This document shows positions 1-6,965 of a DNA stretch of 14,641 bases, piece after piece (within the stretch, counting starts at the first letter, position 1; every line of letters starts with the position of its first letter). The DNA lies in NCBI GenBank assembly GCA_046590855.1, contig JBKJTJ010000328.1, positions 1-14,641 of the forward strand, written 5' to 3'. Position numbers and translations under genes: made by a program. The notes beneath the pieces are model-generated. The model did not search any database, was not told the origin of the DNA, and saw only the letters and a list, made by a program, of their open reading frames with translations. Source of the stretch: JACMOY01 sp046590855 (GTDB lineage Bacteria; Actinomycetota; Actinomycetes; Actinomycetales; Angustibacteraceae).

Positions 1-422
1 CGTTGTACAACGCCATCGCGACCGACGAGGCCCAGGCAGCCGCCGTCGTGCGTGCCGTGGTCGAGGTCGACCCGTCCCTGATGGTGCTTGGCTCCGCCGG
101 GTCTGCGTGGCTGCGGCTGGCGACCGGTGACGGGCTGCGCGTCGCCCACGAGGCGTTCGCCGACCGGGCGTACACGGCGGGCGGCGAGCTCGTGTCGCGT
201 CGGCTGCCGGGGGCGGTGCTGCACGACCTCGACGAGATCGTCCAGCGCTGCCTCGCGATGGTCCGTCGCCAGGCCGTTCCTGACGTTGACGGGAACCCGA
301 TCGTCGTTGCGGCACAGTCGATCTGCGTGCACGGTGACACGCCGGGCGCCGTCGAGGTCGCGCGCGCCGTCCGGGCTGCGCTCACCAGGGCCGGCATCGA
401 CGTTCAGTCGTTCGCCGCGTGA
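1..422 (+). CDS. pxpA: 5-oxoprolinase subunit A (LamB/YcsF family), 3' part
   Basis: C-terminal part (about 139 residues) of a LamB/YcsF family protein. The start lies left of the window: the first visible codons read L-Y-N-A, which matches the family motif H-G-A-L-Y-N, so the TTG at base 3 is an internal Leu codon. Further family signatures are E-A-F-A-D-R-A-Y, then S-R-R-L-P-G-A-V-L-H-D, and near the end I-C-V-H-G-D-T-P-G-A. Family members are about 250 residues, so a little over half is present. PxpA works with PxpB and PxpC in the ATP-dependent opening of 5-oxo-L-proline to L-glutamate in the cytoplasm. The partner subunits are not in the window; they could lie upstream. The TGA stop overlaps the GTG of the next gene (GTGA), so the two are probably translationally coupled. 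Identification by motif is strong; the reaction is known for the family, not shown here. Confidence 0.9.
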   Translation, partial: LYNAIATDEAQAAAVVRAVVEVDPSLMVLGSAGSAWLRLATGDGLRVAHEAFADRAYTAGGELVSRRLPGAVLHDLDEIVQRCLAMVRRQAVPDVDGNPIVVAAQSICVHGDTPGAVEVARAVRAALTRAGIDVQSFAA

Positions 423-988
423 CCGGTCAGGTGAGCGGTCTGGTGCTGGCTGGCGGTGCAGGGCGCCGGTTCGGCGGCCCCAAGGCGCTGGCCCGACTGG
501 ACGGCGTTCGGCTGGTCGACCGCGCGGTGGCGACGCTGACCCGGGGCGGCTGCGGCCCCGTGCTGGTGGTGGCCGGCGCCGCGCCGCTCGCGGTCCCCGG
601 TGCCGAGGTGGTCGACAACCCGGACTGGGAGTCCGGCATGGGGTCGTCGCTGGTCGCCGGCCTCGCGCACATGGCCGGCGGGCCGGCGTCCGCGACGGTG
701 GTGCTGCTCGTCGACACCCCGTGGGTGGGCGATCAGGCTGTGGCGAGGCTGATCGCCGCCCGTGCTGCGGGATCCGTTGCGGCGCAGGCATCTTACGGCG
801 GTGCGCCCGGTCACCCGGTGCTGCTGGGTCGTGAGACCTGGGACGACGTCGCCGGCCTCGCCGTCGGTGACCAGGGCGCGCGTGGGTGGCTGCGCACCCA
901 CCGCGACCTGGTCACCGCCGTCCCGTGTGACGGAACGGGCCAGGACCGGGACGTCGACCGACCGGGCGACCTGCTCAGCCCCCCGTGA
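419..988 (+). CDS. MobA/MocA-like NTP transferase (molybdenum-cofactor-type nucleotidyltransferase)
   Basis: A 189-residue protein of the NTP_transf_3 (MobA-like) type. The nucleotide-binding loop is at residues 10-22 (L-A-G-G-A-G-R-R-F-G-G-P-K). A D-N-P-x-W-x-S-G-M-G-x-S motif (66-77), common in CoxI/MocA-like enzymes, follows. L-L-V-D-T-P-W (96-102) carries the probable metal-binding Asp99, and D-R-D-V-D (176-180) is the usual second Asp site near the C-terminus. Relatives transfer CMP or GMP to molybdopterin, often for xanthine- or CO-dehydrogenase-type enzymes; the substrate here is not determined. The GTG start at 419 overlaps the pxpA stop by four bases. A second in-frame GTG at 431 would place the start four residues nearer the nucleotide loop and cannot be excluded. 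The gene ends 9 bases before the convergent lipoprotein gene, and no terminator is visible between them. Confidence 0.85.
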   Translation: MTGQVSGLVLAGGAGRRFGGPKALARLDGVRLVDRAVATLTRGGCGPVLVVAGAAPLAVPGAEVVDNPDWESGMGSSLVAGLAHMAGGPASATVVLLVDTPWVGDQAVARLIAARAAGSVAAQASYGGAPGHPVLLGRETWDDVAGLAVGDQGARGWLRTHRDLVTAVPCDGTGQDRDVDRPGDLLSPP

Positions 989-997
989 CGCGCTGGG

Positions 998-2464
998 TCA
1001 GCGTGCCGAGCGGATCATCACCGGGGACGGGCCGACCTTCAACCGCATGGCTCGGGCCGAGTACGAGCGGGTCGTGCCGTCCAGCAGCTGGTGCGAGGTC
1101 GCGCCGTTCACGGCGACGGTGACCACGCGGCTGGGGTTCCAGAACACGCGCCGGACGCCGCCGCTGTAGGTGATCGTGCAGGTCCACGTGCCCACCGCGT
1201 TGCGTGTGCAGCTGCGCAGCTGGGCGTTGACCATCCAGGCCCGGGTGATGGCGTAGGCCTTGCCGGCGGCGCTGAGGGTGACGTCGTTGGCCGTGGTCAT
1301 CCTCGTGTTGGCGATGGTGGTGTTGCCCCATCGGTACCAGTACACCCGCTTGACGCCGTTGGCCGCGTTGAGCAGGTACGTGCGCGAGACGCTCGCCGCC
1401 TGCAGGGCGCTCGAGAGCGGGGCGACGTTGCGCGGGCCGTTCAGCCCGTAGTTGACCTCGGTGTTCCAGATCGGCTTGGTGACCTTGTACTTGGCCAGGA
1501 TCTTCTTGTCCTGAGCCAGGATCGCCATCGAGTCCTCGGGCTTGCCCGTCGGCAGCGGGTACAGCTGCAGCGACACGGCGTTGACGTAGTCGGCGACGCG
1601 GTGGCCGCCCACCTTCTGCGCGTAGAACTGGTCGGCCCAGGTGCGCTGGAAGGAAGCGCGGGTGACCAGAGCGGGCGCCACGAGGAACTTCGAGCTCCTG
1701 GTGGCCGACAGGGCGTCGCGGGTCGCCTTGGTGAGCAGCGCCATCTGGGCGGGCGAACCGCTCCAGAACTCGGCGACGTTGGCCTCGTTCCACACCTGGA
1801 ACTGCACGTACCTGTTGCCCTTGACGCCGGGGCGGCTGGCCACCGCCTGCACGTAGCGCTTCCAGGCGGAGAGGTTGTTCGGCATGGACGCGGCACCGGG
1901 GCCGTAGACGTCCGTGCGCTGCACCTTCGAGGCGTAGAACCGGGGCGTCTGGCCGAGCACGATCAGGGTCTCAGCGTGCTTGAGGTTGGCCTGACGCACG
2001 ATGGCGTCGAGCAGGGTGAAGTCGTAGCGGCCCTTGGTCTTCTCGATATCGCGCCAGGTCACCCCGGCGTCCCAGAGCCGGATCGTGCCGACGGGGGCCA
2101 GCGGCCACCCGTTCGGCCCGGTGGCCGTGGGATCGTGCACCCCGAAGAAGTTGGGCGAGACCCGCGACCCGGTCGGGAAGCCCGACGCCGAGCTGCTCAC
2201 CAGCGGCAGGACACCGTCGGTGCCGACACCGGTGCCGGCAGCGGTCGCGCCGCCGGTCGCCAGGCCTGTCGGTGAGCCGGTGGGAGCCACGGCCGGGGTC
2301 GACGCGGGCGCCGGAGCCGCAGCGGACGACGACGCGCTCGGCGCCCCCGGCGCGGACGAGGACGCGGACGTCGACGTCGCCGTGTCGGCCGAGCCGCCGG
2401 CTCCGCACGAGGCGAGCAGCGTGGCAGCGGTCGCGGCGGCGACCAGGACGGTGGTCTTGAGCAC
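998..2464 (-). CDS. Lipoprotein with clan GH-A glycoside hydrolase domain (GH39-like)
   Basis: A 488-residue predicted surface lipoprotein. With the GTG start at 2464 it opens M-L-K-T-T, then a hydrophobic stretch and the lipobox L-L-A-S-C with Cys20. An in-frame GTG at 2500 would add 12 unhelpful residues before the signal, so 2464 is preferred, although its GGGGGA ribosome site is only three bases away. Residues 21 to about 95 are a Ser/Ala/Thr/Pro/Gly linker. The hydrolase domain begins around 105 (F-F-G-V-H). Q-V-W-N-E (223-227) supplies the probable acid/base Glu227 and W-N-T-E (333-336) the probable nucleophile Glu336, the clan GH-A arrangement. The tail (about 410-488) holds Cys419 and Cys429, probably a disulfide, and a V-G-P-S-P-V motif. 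It is clearly paralogous to the gene at 4265-5557. The polysaccharide substrate cannot be told. It lies 97 bases downstream of the FUSC gene on the same strand, so it may be co-transcribed with it. Confidence 0.8.
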   Translation of the reverse strand: MLKTTVLVAAATAATLLASCGAGGSADTATSTSASSSAPGAPSASSSAAAPAPASTPAVAPTGSPTGLATGGATAAGTGVGTDGVLPLVSSSASGFPTGSRVSPNFFGVHDPTATGPNGWPLAPVGTIRLWDAGVTWRDIEKTKGRYDFTLLDAIVRQANLKHAETLIVLGQTPRFYASKVQRTDVYGPGAASMPNNLSAWKRYVQAVASRPGVKGNRYVQFQVWNEANVAEFWSGSPAQMALLTKATRDALSATRSSKFLVAPALVTRASFQRTWADQFYAQKVGGHRVADYVNAVSLQLYPLPTGKPEDSMAILAQDKKILAKYKVTKPIWNTEVNYGLNGPRNVAPLSSALQAASVSRTYLLNAANGVKRVYWYRWGNTTIANTRMTTANDVTLSAAGKAYAITRAWMVNAQLRSCTRNAVGTWTCTITYSGGVRRVFWNPSRVVTVAVNGATSHQLLDGTTRSYSARAMRLKVGPSPVMIRSAR

Positions 2465-2561
2465 GGGTCCCCCAGGGGCGGTTCTTGACGCCGTGCCCAC
2501 CCTGCGCGGTCAACGGTCGCCACCCCGAGGGTAAGGCATGTGACGCGTGTGACTGGGTGAA
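2465..2561 (-). promoter_or_regulatory. Gap upstream of the GH lipoprotein gene with TGTGAC direct repeat
   Basis: This 97-base gap separates the FUSC stop from the lipoprotein start. It holds two exact TGTGAC copies on the plus strand, at 2539-2544 and 2548-2553, three bases apart (9-base period). They lie about 75-90 bases upstream of the lipoprotein start and could be a tandem regulator half-site. A TTGACC that could serve as a -35 on the minus strand is at 2508-2513, but no convincing -10 follows at the right distance. Whether the lipoprotein gene has its own promoter is open. Confidence 0.25.
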
Positions 2562-3713
2562 TCAGGCGTCTTCGCCATGAACCGGCGGCAAACGCCGGCC
2601 GTCGCCGGGGGTGACAAGCCGCTCCGCGTCGGCGACCTCGACCCCGCACAGCTGCAGCAGGTCGACGACCAGCGACCGGATCTGGGCCAGGACGACGTCC
2701 GCCGACAGCGACGCGCCGGTGGCGACCTGACGGGACTCGGCGGCCGCCGCCCGCAGCGCGACCAGGGCACGGCGCGGGTCGCGCTGCTCGTCCAGCTCGC
2801 GGGCGATCGTGGTGGCCGCGCCGGCCAGCCCGTCGAGCAGGGCCAGCGTGTCGTCCGGCAGGGTCTCGCCCCGGCGCGTGACGACGACGGTGCGCCGCAG
2901 CAGCACGCGGGCGTTGCGCACGGCGCGGTCCAGGGGGACGGCCAGGTCGGCGACCGCGAGGATGTCGCCGCGGTGCCGGCGCCGCCACGGCGAGGAGCGG
3001 GCGACGTCCAGGCCCTCACGGGTGGCCAGGCGCAGGTCGTCCAGCGCCGACTCGCTGCGCCGGGCGCGCTCGAGGGTGCGGTAGGCGAGGACGAGGTCGG
3101 CGGTGCGTGCGGCGTCCGCCGCGTCGCGCAGCCAGGTCGACAGCTCGTGGGCGATGCCCGCGGCTGCCCGCCGGGGGCGCCGCAGGGGTGAGCCGGGGAC
3201 GACGGCCGCGGCGACCAGGGCGACCAGGCCGCCGCACACGGCGTCCAACCACCGGCCCAGTCCCGCACCCGGTGACGGCGCCAGGGTCGTCACGATGGCC
3301 GACTGGACGCCGGCCTGGATGATCAGCAGCGGGCTGGCGTCCAGGACGATCGCCAGGACCATCGCCACGACGACGGCAAGCAGCACCTGCCAGGCGCCGG
3401 TGCCGAAGACGTTCGCGAACACGTCCCCGATGAGCACCCCGACGGCGATGCCGACGGTGACCTCGGCGACGCGGCGCAGTCGCTGGCCGTAGGACAGGCC
3501 GAGGCTGACGATCGCGGCCACCGGCGCGAAGAACGGCTGCGGGTGGCCCAACAGCTGGCGGGCGAGCAGGTAGGCCGCGGCCCCGGCGACCGCGCACTGG
3601 GAGACGTGCCAGCGGTACCGCCGCAGCCGCTCGACCCGGCGCTGAAGCGCCCGCCGAGCCCCCACCCGCAGGTCAGGCGCGGCCGGTCGAGACGACCACG
3701 TGCGCTCGCTCAC
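2562..3713 (-). CDS. FUSC family (aromatic acid exporter-like) membrane protein
   Basis: A 383-residue membrane protein. The N-terminal half has about six hydrophobic segments, roughly 38-54, 60-75, 84-101, 108-124, 128-145 and 156-173, separated by short Arg-rich loops such as G-Q-R-L-R-R (76-81). The second half (about 180-383) is soluble, helical and rich in Arg, Ala, Asp and Glu. This matches FUSC/ArAE-like proteins, of which some are aromatic-acid or small-molecule effluxers; no substrate can be assigned. Full-length AaeB/YccS-type members are near 650-700 residues with two membrane halves, so this is a half-size form that would probably dimerise. The GTG start at 3713 is chosen because GGGAGGG lies five bases upstream. 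It lies inside the kinase gene, giving a 41-base overlap, so translation of the two is likely linked. Confidence 0.82.
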   Translation of the reverse strand: MSERTWSSRPAAPDLRVGARRALQRRVERLRRYRWHVSQCAVAGAAAYLLARQLLGHPQPFFAPVAAIVSLGLSYGQRLRRVAEVTVGIAVGVLIGDVFANVFGTGAWQVLLAVVVAMVLAIVLDASPLLIIQAGVQSAIVTTLAPSPGAGLGRWLDAVCGGLVALVAAAVVPGSPLRRPRRAAAGIAHELSTWLRDAADAARTADLVLAYRTLERARRSESALDDLRLATREGLDVARSSPWRRRHRGDILAVADLAVPLDRAVRNARVLLRRTVVVTRRGETLPDDTLALLDGLAGAATTIARELDEQRDPRRALVALRAAAAESRQVATGASLSADVVLAQIRSLVVDLLQLCGVEVADAERLVTPGDGRRLPPVHGEDA

Positions 3714-4170
3714 GCGTGCCCTCCCGCTCGAAGTGGGCCCGCTCGGCCGCGGACCACCGCCGCCAGTGTGGTCGATACGCCACCCCGTCACGGGCCATCG
3801 CCTGCGCGTACCGGACCGGTTCGGGAGCCTCGACCCACACCAGCAGGTCGAGGTAGGGGGAGCAGGCCCGGGCTCCCGACCCGACCCCCTCGACGACGAC
3901 CGTCGACGCAGGCGCGAGCTGGTGCCAGTCGGCGTACCGGCCGGCGACCCAGTCGTAGCGGCGCCACCGGGCGCGTCGCCCGTCGGCCAGTGGTGCGAGC
4001 ACCCAGCTGACCAACCGGGGGACGACCGCTTCGAGGCCGTCCCACCCGGGGTAGAGGTCGTCCAGGTGGACCACGCCGGCTCCGACGGCGTGGCTGAGCT
4101 GCTCGGCCAGCCGGGTCTTGCCCGCGCCGCTCGGCCCGTCGACGCCGATGACGTACGGGCGGTTCGGCAC
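3673..4170 (-). CDS. Uridine kinase-like P-loop NTPase
   Basis: A 165-residue cytoplasmic P-loop kinase. Walker A is G-P-S-G-A-G-K-T at residues 12-19, preceded by the strand Y-V-I-G-V-D. H-L-D-D-L-Y-P-G-W-D (35-44) is the substrate-proximal Asp-Asp motif seen in uridine-kinase-like proteins of actinobacteria. V-V-V-E-G-V-G (91-97) is the Walker-B-like strand, and Y-D-W (72-74) and R-W-S-A-A-E (138-143) are also typical. The family phosphorylates nucleosides or related small molecules; the true substrate of these short actinobacterial forms is not established. The GTG at 4170 is chosen because it puts the first strand at the N-terminus and has a TACGCT element seven bases upstream. Longer upstream readings would run into the divergent hydrolase gene. 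The 3' end overlaps the FUSC gene by 41 bases. Confidence 0.8.
   Translation of the reverse strand: MPNRPYVIGVDGPSGAGKTRLAEQLSHAVGAGVVHLDDLYPGWDGLEAVVPRLVSWVLAPLADGRRARWRRYDWVAGRYADWHQLAPASTVVVEGVGSGARACSPYLDLLVWVEAPEPVRYAQAMARDGVAYRPHWRRWSAAERAHFEREGTRERAHVVVSTGRA
3719..3725 (-). promoter_or_regulatory. Ribosome binding site of the FUSC gene, inside the kinase gene
   Basis: On the minus strand GGGAGGG lies five bases before the GTG at 3713. It is the best Shine-Dalgarno match among the starts I checked in the window, and it decides the FUSC start although the site is within the 3' end of the upstream kinase coding sequence. Confidence 0.65.
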
Positions 4171-4177
4171 GCCCGGC

Positions 4178-4183
4178 AGCGTA
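4178..4183 (-). promoter_or_regulatory. Putative -10 element of the kinase gene (leaderless)
   Basis: On the minus strand TACGCT is followed by exactly seven bases and then the GTG start at 4170. That spacing would start transcription at or one base before the start codon. No clear -35 and no strong ribosome site are visible. Six-base elements of this kind are common by chance, so support comes from the spacing repeating at other genes in the window. Confidence 0.4.
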
Positions 4184-4252
4184 GGTGAGCCGTCTTCGCG
4201 CCGACGCGGCGCCGGCCGGCCGCTTCTGCTGCGGATCCACCCCGCAGGTACC

Positions 4253-4258
4253 CATACT
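4253..4258 (+). promoter_or_regulatory. Possible -10 element of the secreted GH gene
   Basis: CATACT ends six bases before the ATG at 4265, which would again give a leaderless or near-leaderless transcript. No -35 match at 16-18 bases is visible. A weak GCAGG further upstream (4244-4248) is the only ribosome-site candidate. It lies in the 94-base divergent gap shared with the kinase gene. Confidence 0.3.
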
Positions 4259-4264
4259 TCCGAC

Positions 4265-5557
4265 ATGTCCCGAGCTGTCGCCGCCGTCCTCGCTGCCCTG
4301 GTGGCACTCGCCGTCGCCACGACGACCGCAGCACCGGCGTCGGCGGTTGCGTCGGCGGATCGGTCCTCCGCCACGTCGACCACGAGGTACGCATCGACCG
4401 GCGCCTCGTACTTCGGTGTGCACGAGGGCGGGGTGACGCGTGGGCGGTGGCCGCAGGTGCCGCCCGGCACGGTCAGCTCTGTGCGCCTGTGGGACACCGG
4501 CACCACCTGGCGGGAGGTCAACCCGGCGGCCGGGGTCTTCCGGTGGGACGCCCTCGATGCCGCCGTGGAGAACGCCGAGGCGCACGGCGCTGACGTCGAC
4601 CTGGTGCTGGGGTCGACTCCGCAGTGGGCCGCCAGGTACCCGTGGTCGTGGGTCACCAGCGCGGGCAGCAGCAGCATGGACGGGTCGGCGTCACCACCGG
4701 TCTCGGAGGTCGACTGGGTCGTCTACGTGCAGGCCGTCGCCACGCGCTACCGCGGCCGGATCGCCGCTTACGAGGTGTGGAACGAGGCGAACCTCAGCCT
4801 GTTCTGGCAGGGCAGCACCGTCGAGATGGCGCGGCTGAGCTCGCTCGCGTACCGCACCATCAAGCGGATCGACCCGCTCGCAGTGGTCGCTGCCCCCTCG
4901 GCGACGCTGCGGGGCAGCGGCACCACGTGGTTGTCGCACTACGCCAACGTGGGCGGGTTCCGCTACGCCGACGCCATCAACGTGCACGCGTACCCGCGCC
5001 CCGAGGTCGGCCCGGAGGGGGCCGCGGCCCTGATCCGCACGGCGCGCCAGGTGCTGGCAGCGAAGGGGATCCGGCTCCCGTTGTGGGACACCGAGATCAA
5101 CTACGGGCACGCGGTCGGCGGCATCGGGGCGACCTATGAGCTGTCGGTCAGGGACCAGGCCGCGTTCGTCGCTCGCACCTACCTGCTCGGTCGATCCGAA
5201 CGGGTCAGCCGGACGTACTGGTACGACTGGTCGGCCCACCCCGCCCTCAGCGTGCGGATGACGCAGCCCGACAGCGACCAGAGTGCGCCCCCCGCAACGG
5301 CTTTCGTCGTCACGCGGGCCTGGCTTCGCGGGCGGATGGCGCCGTGCACGGTCGACCGGGCCGGTACGCGCACCTGCGTGGTCGTCTACGCGAAGGGACG
5401 CGCCGTGGTGACCTGGAACCCCCGACGGGTGGTGACAATCACGACCCGCGCGAACACCGTCTACCAGCAGAACGTGTTCGGACAGACCTGGCCCGTGCGC
5501 GCCGGTCGCCGGGTGCGCGTCGGCTCCTCGCCGATGCTGTTCCGCACCTATCGCTAG
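4265..5557 (+). CDS. Secreted clan GH-A glycoside hydrolase (GH39-like), paralogue of 998-2464
   Basis: A 430-residue exported protein. The ATG at 4265 gives a classical signal peptide: M-S-R, a long Ala/Val/Leu core, and A-P-A-S-A with probable cleavage after residue 27. There is no lipobox Cys, unlike its paralogue. The domain starts near residue 48 (S-Y-F-G-V-H), followed by S-V-R-L-W-D (72-77). E-V-W-N-E (170-174) gives the probable acid/base Glu174 and W-D-T-E-I-N-Y-G (274-281) the nucleophile Glu277. The C-terminal region has Cys361 and Cys371, with the same ten-residue spacing as in the paralogue, then T-W-N-P-R-R-V-V-T and V-G-S-S-P-M near the end. The paralogues align along their whole catalytic and C-terminal parts. 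The substrate is unknown. The reading frame is open well upstream of 4265, but that part overlaps the kinase gene and lacks a signal. Confidence 0.82.
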   Translation: MSRAVAAVLAALVALAVATTTAAPASAVASADRSSATSTTRYASTGASYFGVHEGGVTRGRWPQVPPGTVSSVRLWDTGTTWREVNPAAGVFRWDALDAAVENAEAHGADVDLVLGSTPQWAARYPWSWVTSAGSSSMDGSASPPVSEVDWVVYVQAVATRYRGRIAAYEVWNEANLSLFWQGSTVEMARLSSLAYRTIKRIDPLAVVAAPSATLRGSGTTWLSHYANVGGFRYADAINVHAYPRPEVGPEGAAALIRTARQVLAAKGIRLPLWDTEINYGHAVGGIGATYELSVRDQAAFVARTYLLGRSERVSRTYWYDWSAHPALSVRMTQPDSDQSAPPATAFVVTRAWLRGRMAPCTVDRAGTRTCVVVYAKGRAVVTWNPRRVVTITTRANTVYQQNVFGQTWPVRAGRRVRVGSSPMLFRTYR

Positions 5558-5580
5558 TCCGACGTCCACCTGGTCGTGGC

Positions 5581-6957
5581 TCAGTTCGGGCTGACGGGTT
5601 CGTGATTGAGCAGCAGCTCGAGGTGCCACTCGATCCAGGAGAAGTCGACTCTGTCGGCGCCGGGTCGGCCCCTGGGCAGCGGCGGTGGTGCTGGTGGTGC
5701 GGTGGAGTCGTACGTCGCGCCGGTCGGCGTCGTCAGCGTGACGGTATGCGCTGGTGTGCCGTCCAAAGGGGTGGCGTTCCAGCCGGGGGCTGCTTTGGCG
5801 TGGTTGCAGGCCTCGCACAGCCCTTGGGCGTTGTCCGCGGTGGTGGGTCCGCCGTCGGCGTGGGCGCGGACGTGGTCGACGTGGCGCACCGGTGCGTCGC
5901 ACCACGGGGTGCGGCACGTGCGGTCGCGTAGCCGGATGAAGTCGGCCAGCGCGGGTGGGAAGCACCGGGCCCGGGAGTCCATCGCGACCAGCGCCCCGGT
6001 GTCCGGGGTCGCGTACAGGCGGCGCAGCGCCACCGCGGTGTTCGGTCCGGCGCCGGCCAGCTGACGGGCCAGGCCACCGGGCACTACCCCGTACCCCTGC
6101 ACCAGCGCCGTGTCATCGGTACCGCCCGCGTGCCCGGTCTCGGCCTTGCTGTTGGCGCCACGGCTACCGAGCAGGACCTGATCGGAGACGACCACGTTGA
6201 TCGTCACCGGAACGCGCGTGTCGGCCATCACCTGACCCCGACCCCGCTCATCCCCGGCGGCGCGGGCGGTGTCCGCGGCGCGGGTCAGCTCGGCGTACAC
6301 CCCGACCCCGGTCACCACCGGCAGCAGCGCGGTCAGGTAGGTCATGCAGTCCGGGGCCGGGCGCAACGACACCGACCGCTCACCCTCCGCGCGCCGGCGG
6401 CGGGCGACGACCGACGCGGGGTCCAGGCGGTACGCCAGCCGGCGCAGCTCACCGATCAGCTCACGCTCACCCCACCGAGCCCACACCTCCGGCGCGTCAC
6501 CCAGCTCCTGGTCGACCACCGCGCGATGCTCCCGCGACAGGCACGCAGTCTCGCGGGCCACCAGGGTGGCCCGCCACTCGCTGATATTGCCGGCCCGCAG
6601 CGCGCCCAGGGTGCAGGGCAGCTCACGGGTCAGCACCCGAGCCAGACCCAGATGCCGCTCACCCCGGTGGTGGGACTCCCGACGCGCCAACGCCACCTGA
6701 AACCCCACCCCCAGCCCCTGCCGGTCGGCGGGCACCCCGCTCGCGGCGTGGGCAGCGCGCACCGAGACATCCAGGGCCGCGGCTGCCGCGACCTGCGCAC
6801 CTTCGACCCGGCACTTCAACGTCTCCAGCTCACCCAGCAGACCCACCAGGTCGACGTCGGATGCGCCGCCAGCATCCAACCCACCCAGCTCGGCGCCCAG
6901 CCTCGCCACCCGGACACGCAGCGGAGCCACGACATCGGCAGACGAGTTCTCGAACAA
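5581..6957 (-). CDS. DUF222 / HNH endonuclease domain protein (13E12-repeat type)
   Basis: A 458-residue protein. The first two thirds are the helical DUF222 region, including E-L-E-T-L-K-C-R-V-E (43-52) and R-A-G-N-I-S-E-W-R (121-129). The C-terminal HNH module has Cys348 and Cys353, H-V-D-H (359-362), Asn376, Cys381-x-x-Cys384 and His386, so a zinc-stabilised His-Asn-His site looks intact. A Pro-rich tail follows. Members are often multicopy in actinobacteria; their role is not settled, with DNA cleavage or a mobile origin usually assumed. The TTG at 6957, giving M-F-E-N, is chosen because it lies inside a LexA box and seven bases after a TAGAAT -10 element. A more upstream TTG at 7008 lies before the predicted transcription start; GTG at 6930 is a later alternative. 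Its 3' end is convergent with the secreted hydrolase gene, 23 bases apart. Confidence 0.85.
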   Translation of the reverse strand: MFENSSADVVAPLRVRVARLGAELGGLDAGGASDVDLVGLLGELETLKCRVEGAQVAAAAALDVSVRAAHAASGVPADRQGLGVGFQVALARRESHHRGERHLGLARVLTRELPCTLGALRAGNISEWRATLVARETACLSREHRAVVDQELGDAPEVWARWGERELIGELRRLAYRLDPASVVARRRRAEGERSVSLRPAPDCMTYLTALLPVVTGVGVYAELTRAADTARAAGDERGRGQVMADTRVPVTINVVVSDQVLLGSRGANSKAETGHAGGTDDTALVQGYGVVPGGLARQLAGAGPNTAVALRRLYATPDTGALVAMDSRARCFPPALADFIRLRDRTCRTPWCDAPVRHVDHVRAHADGGPTTADNAQGLCEACNHAKAAPGWNATPLDGTPAHTVTLTTPTGATYDSTAPPAPPPLPRGRPGADRVDFSWIEWHLELLLNHEPVSPN

Positions 6958-6965
6958 GTGTTTGA
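6950..6965. promoter_or_regulatory. LexA-binding site (SOS box)
   Basis: TCGAAC-AAGT-GTTTGA matches the actinobacterial LexA palindrome TCGAAC-N4-GTTCGA with a single mismatch in the right half. It lies directly at the 5' end of the DUF222-HNH gene and includes its probable TTG start codon. SOS boxes in front of 13E12-family genes are known from mycobacteria, which supports the reading. LexA bound here would cover the predicted transcription start and block initiation. Confidence 0.7.

Noticed and set aside
989..997. Terminator between the NTP transferase and the convergent GH lipoprotein gene
   Set aside because: Only nine bases separate the stops and no stable hairpin is evident; overlapping transcript ends are more likely.
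2465..2500. GTG at 2500 as start of the GH lipoprotein
   Set aside because: It would put 12 non-hydrophobic residues in front of an otherwise ideal lipoprotein signal peptide.
4206..4223. GCGGC...GCCGC inverted repeat in the kinase/secreted-GH divergent gap
   Set aside because: Only five pairs in a stretch made of G and C only; many alternative pairings exist, so no specific site can be claimed.
5558..5580. CCAC-CTGGTC-GTGG hairpin near the end of the secreted GH gene (about 5567-5580)
   Set aside because: A four-pair stem with no T-tract is too weak to call a terminator between the convergent genes.
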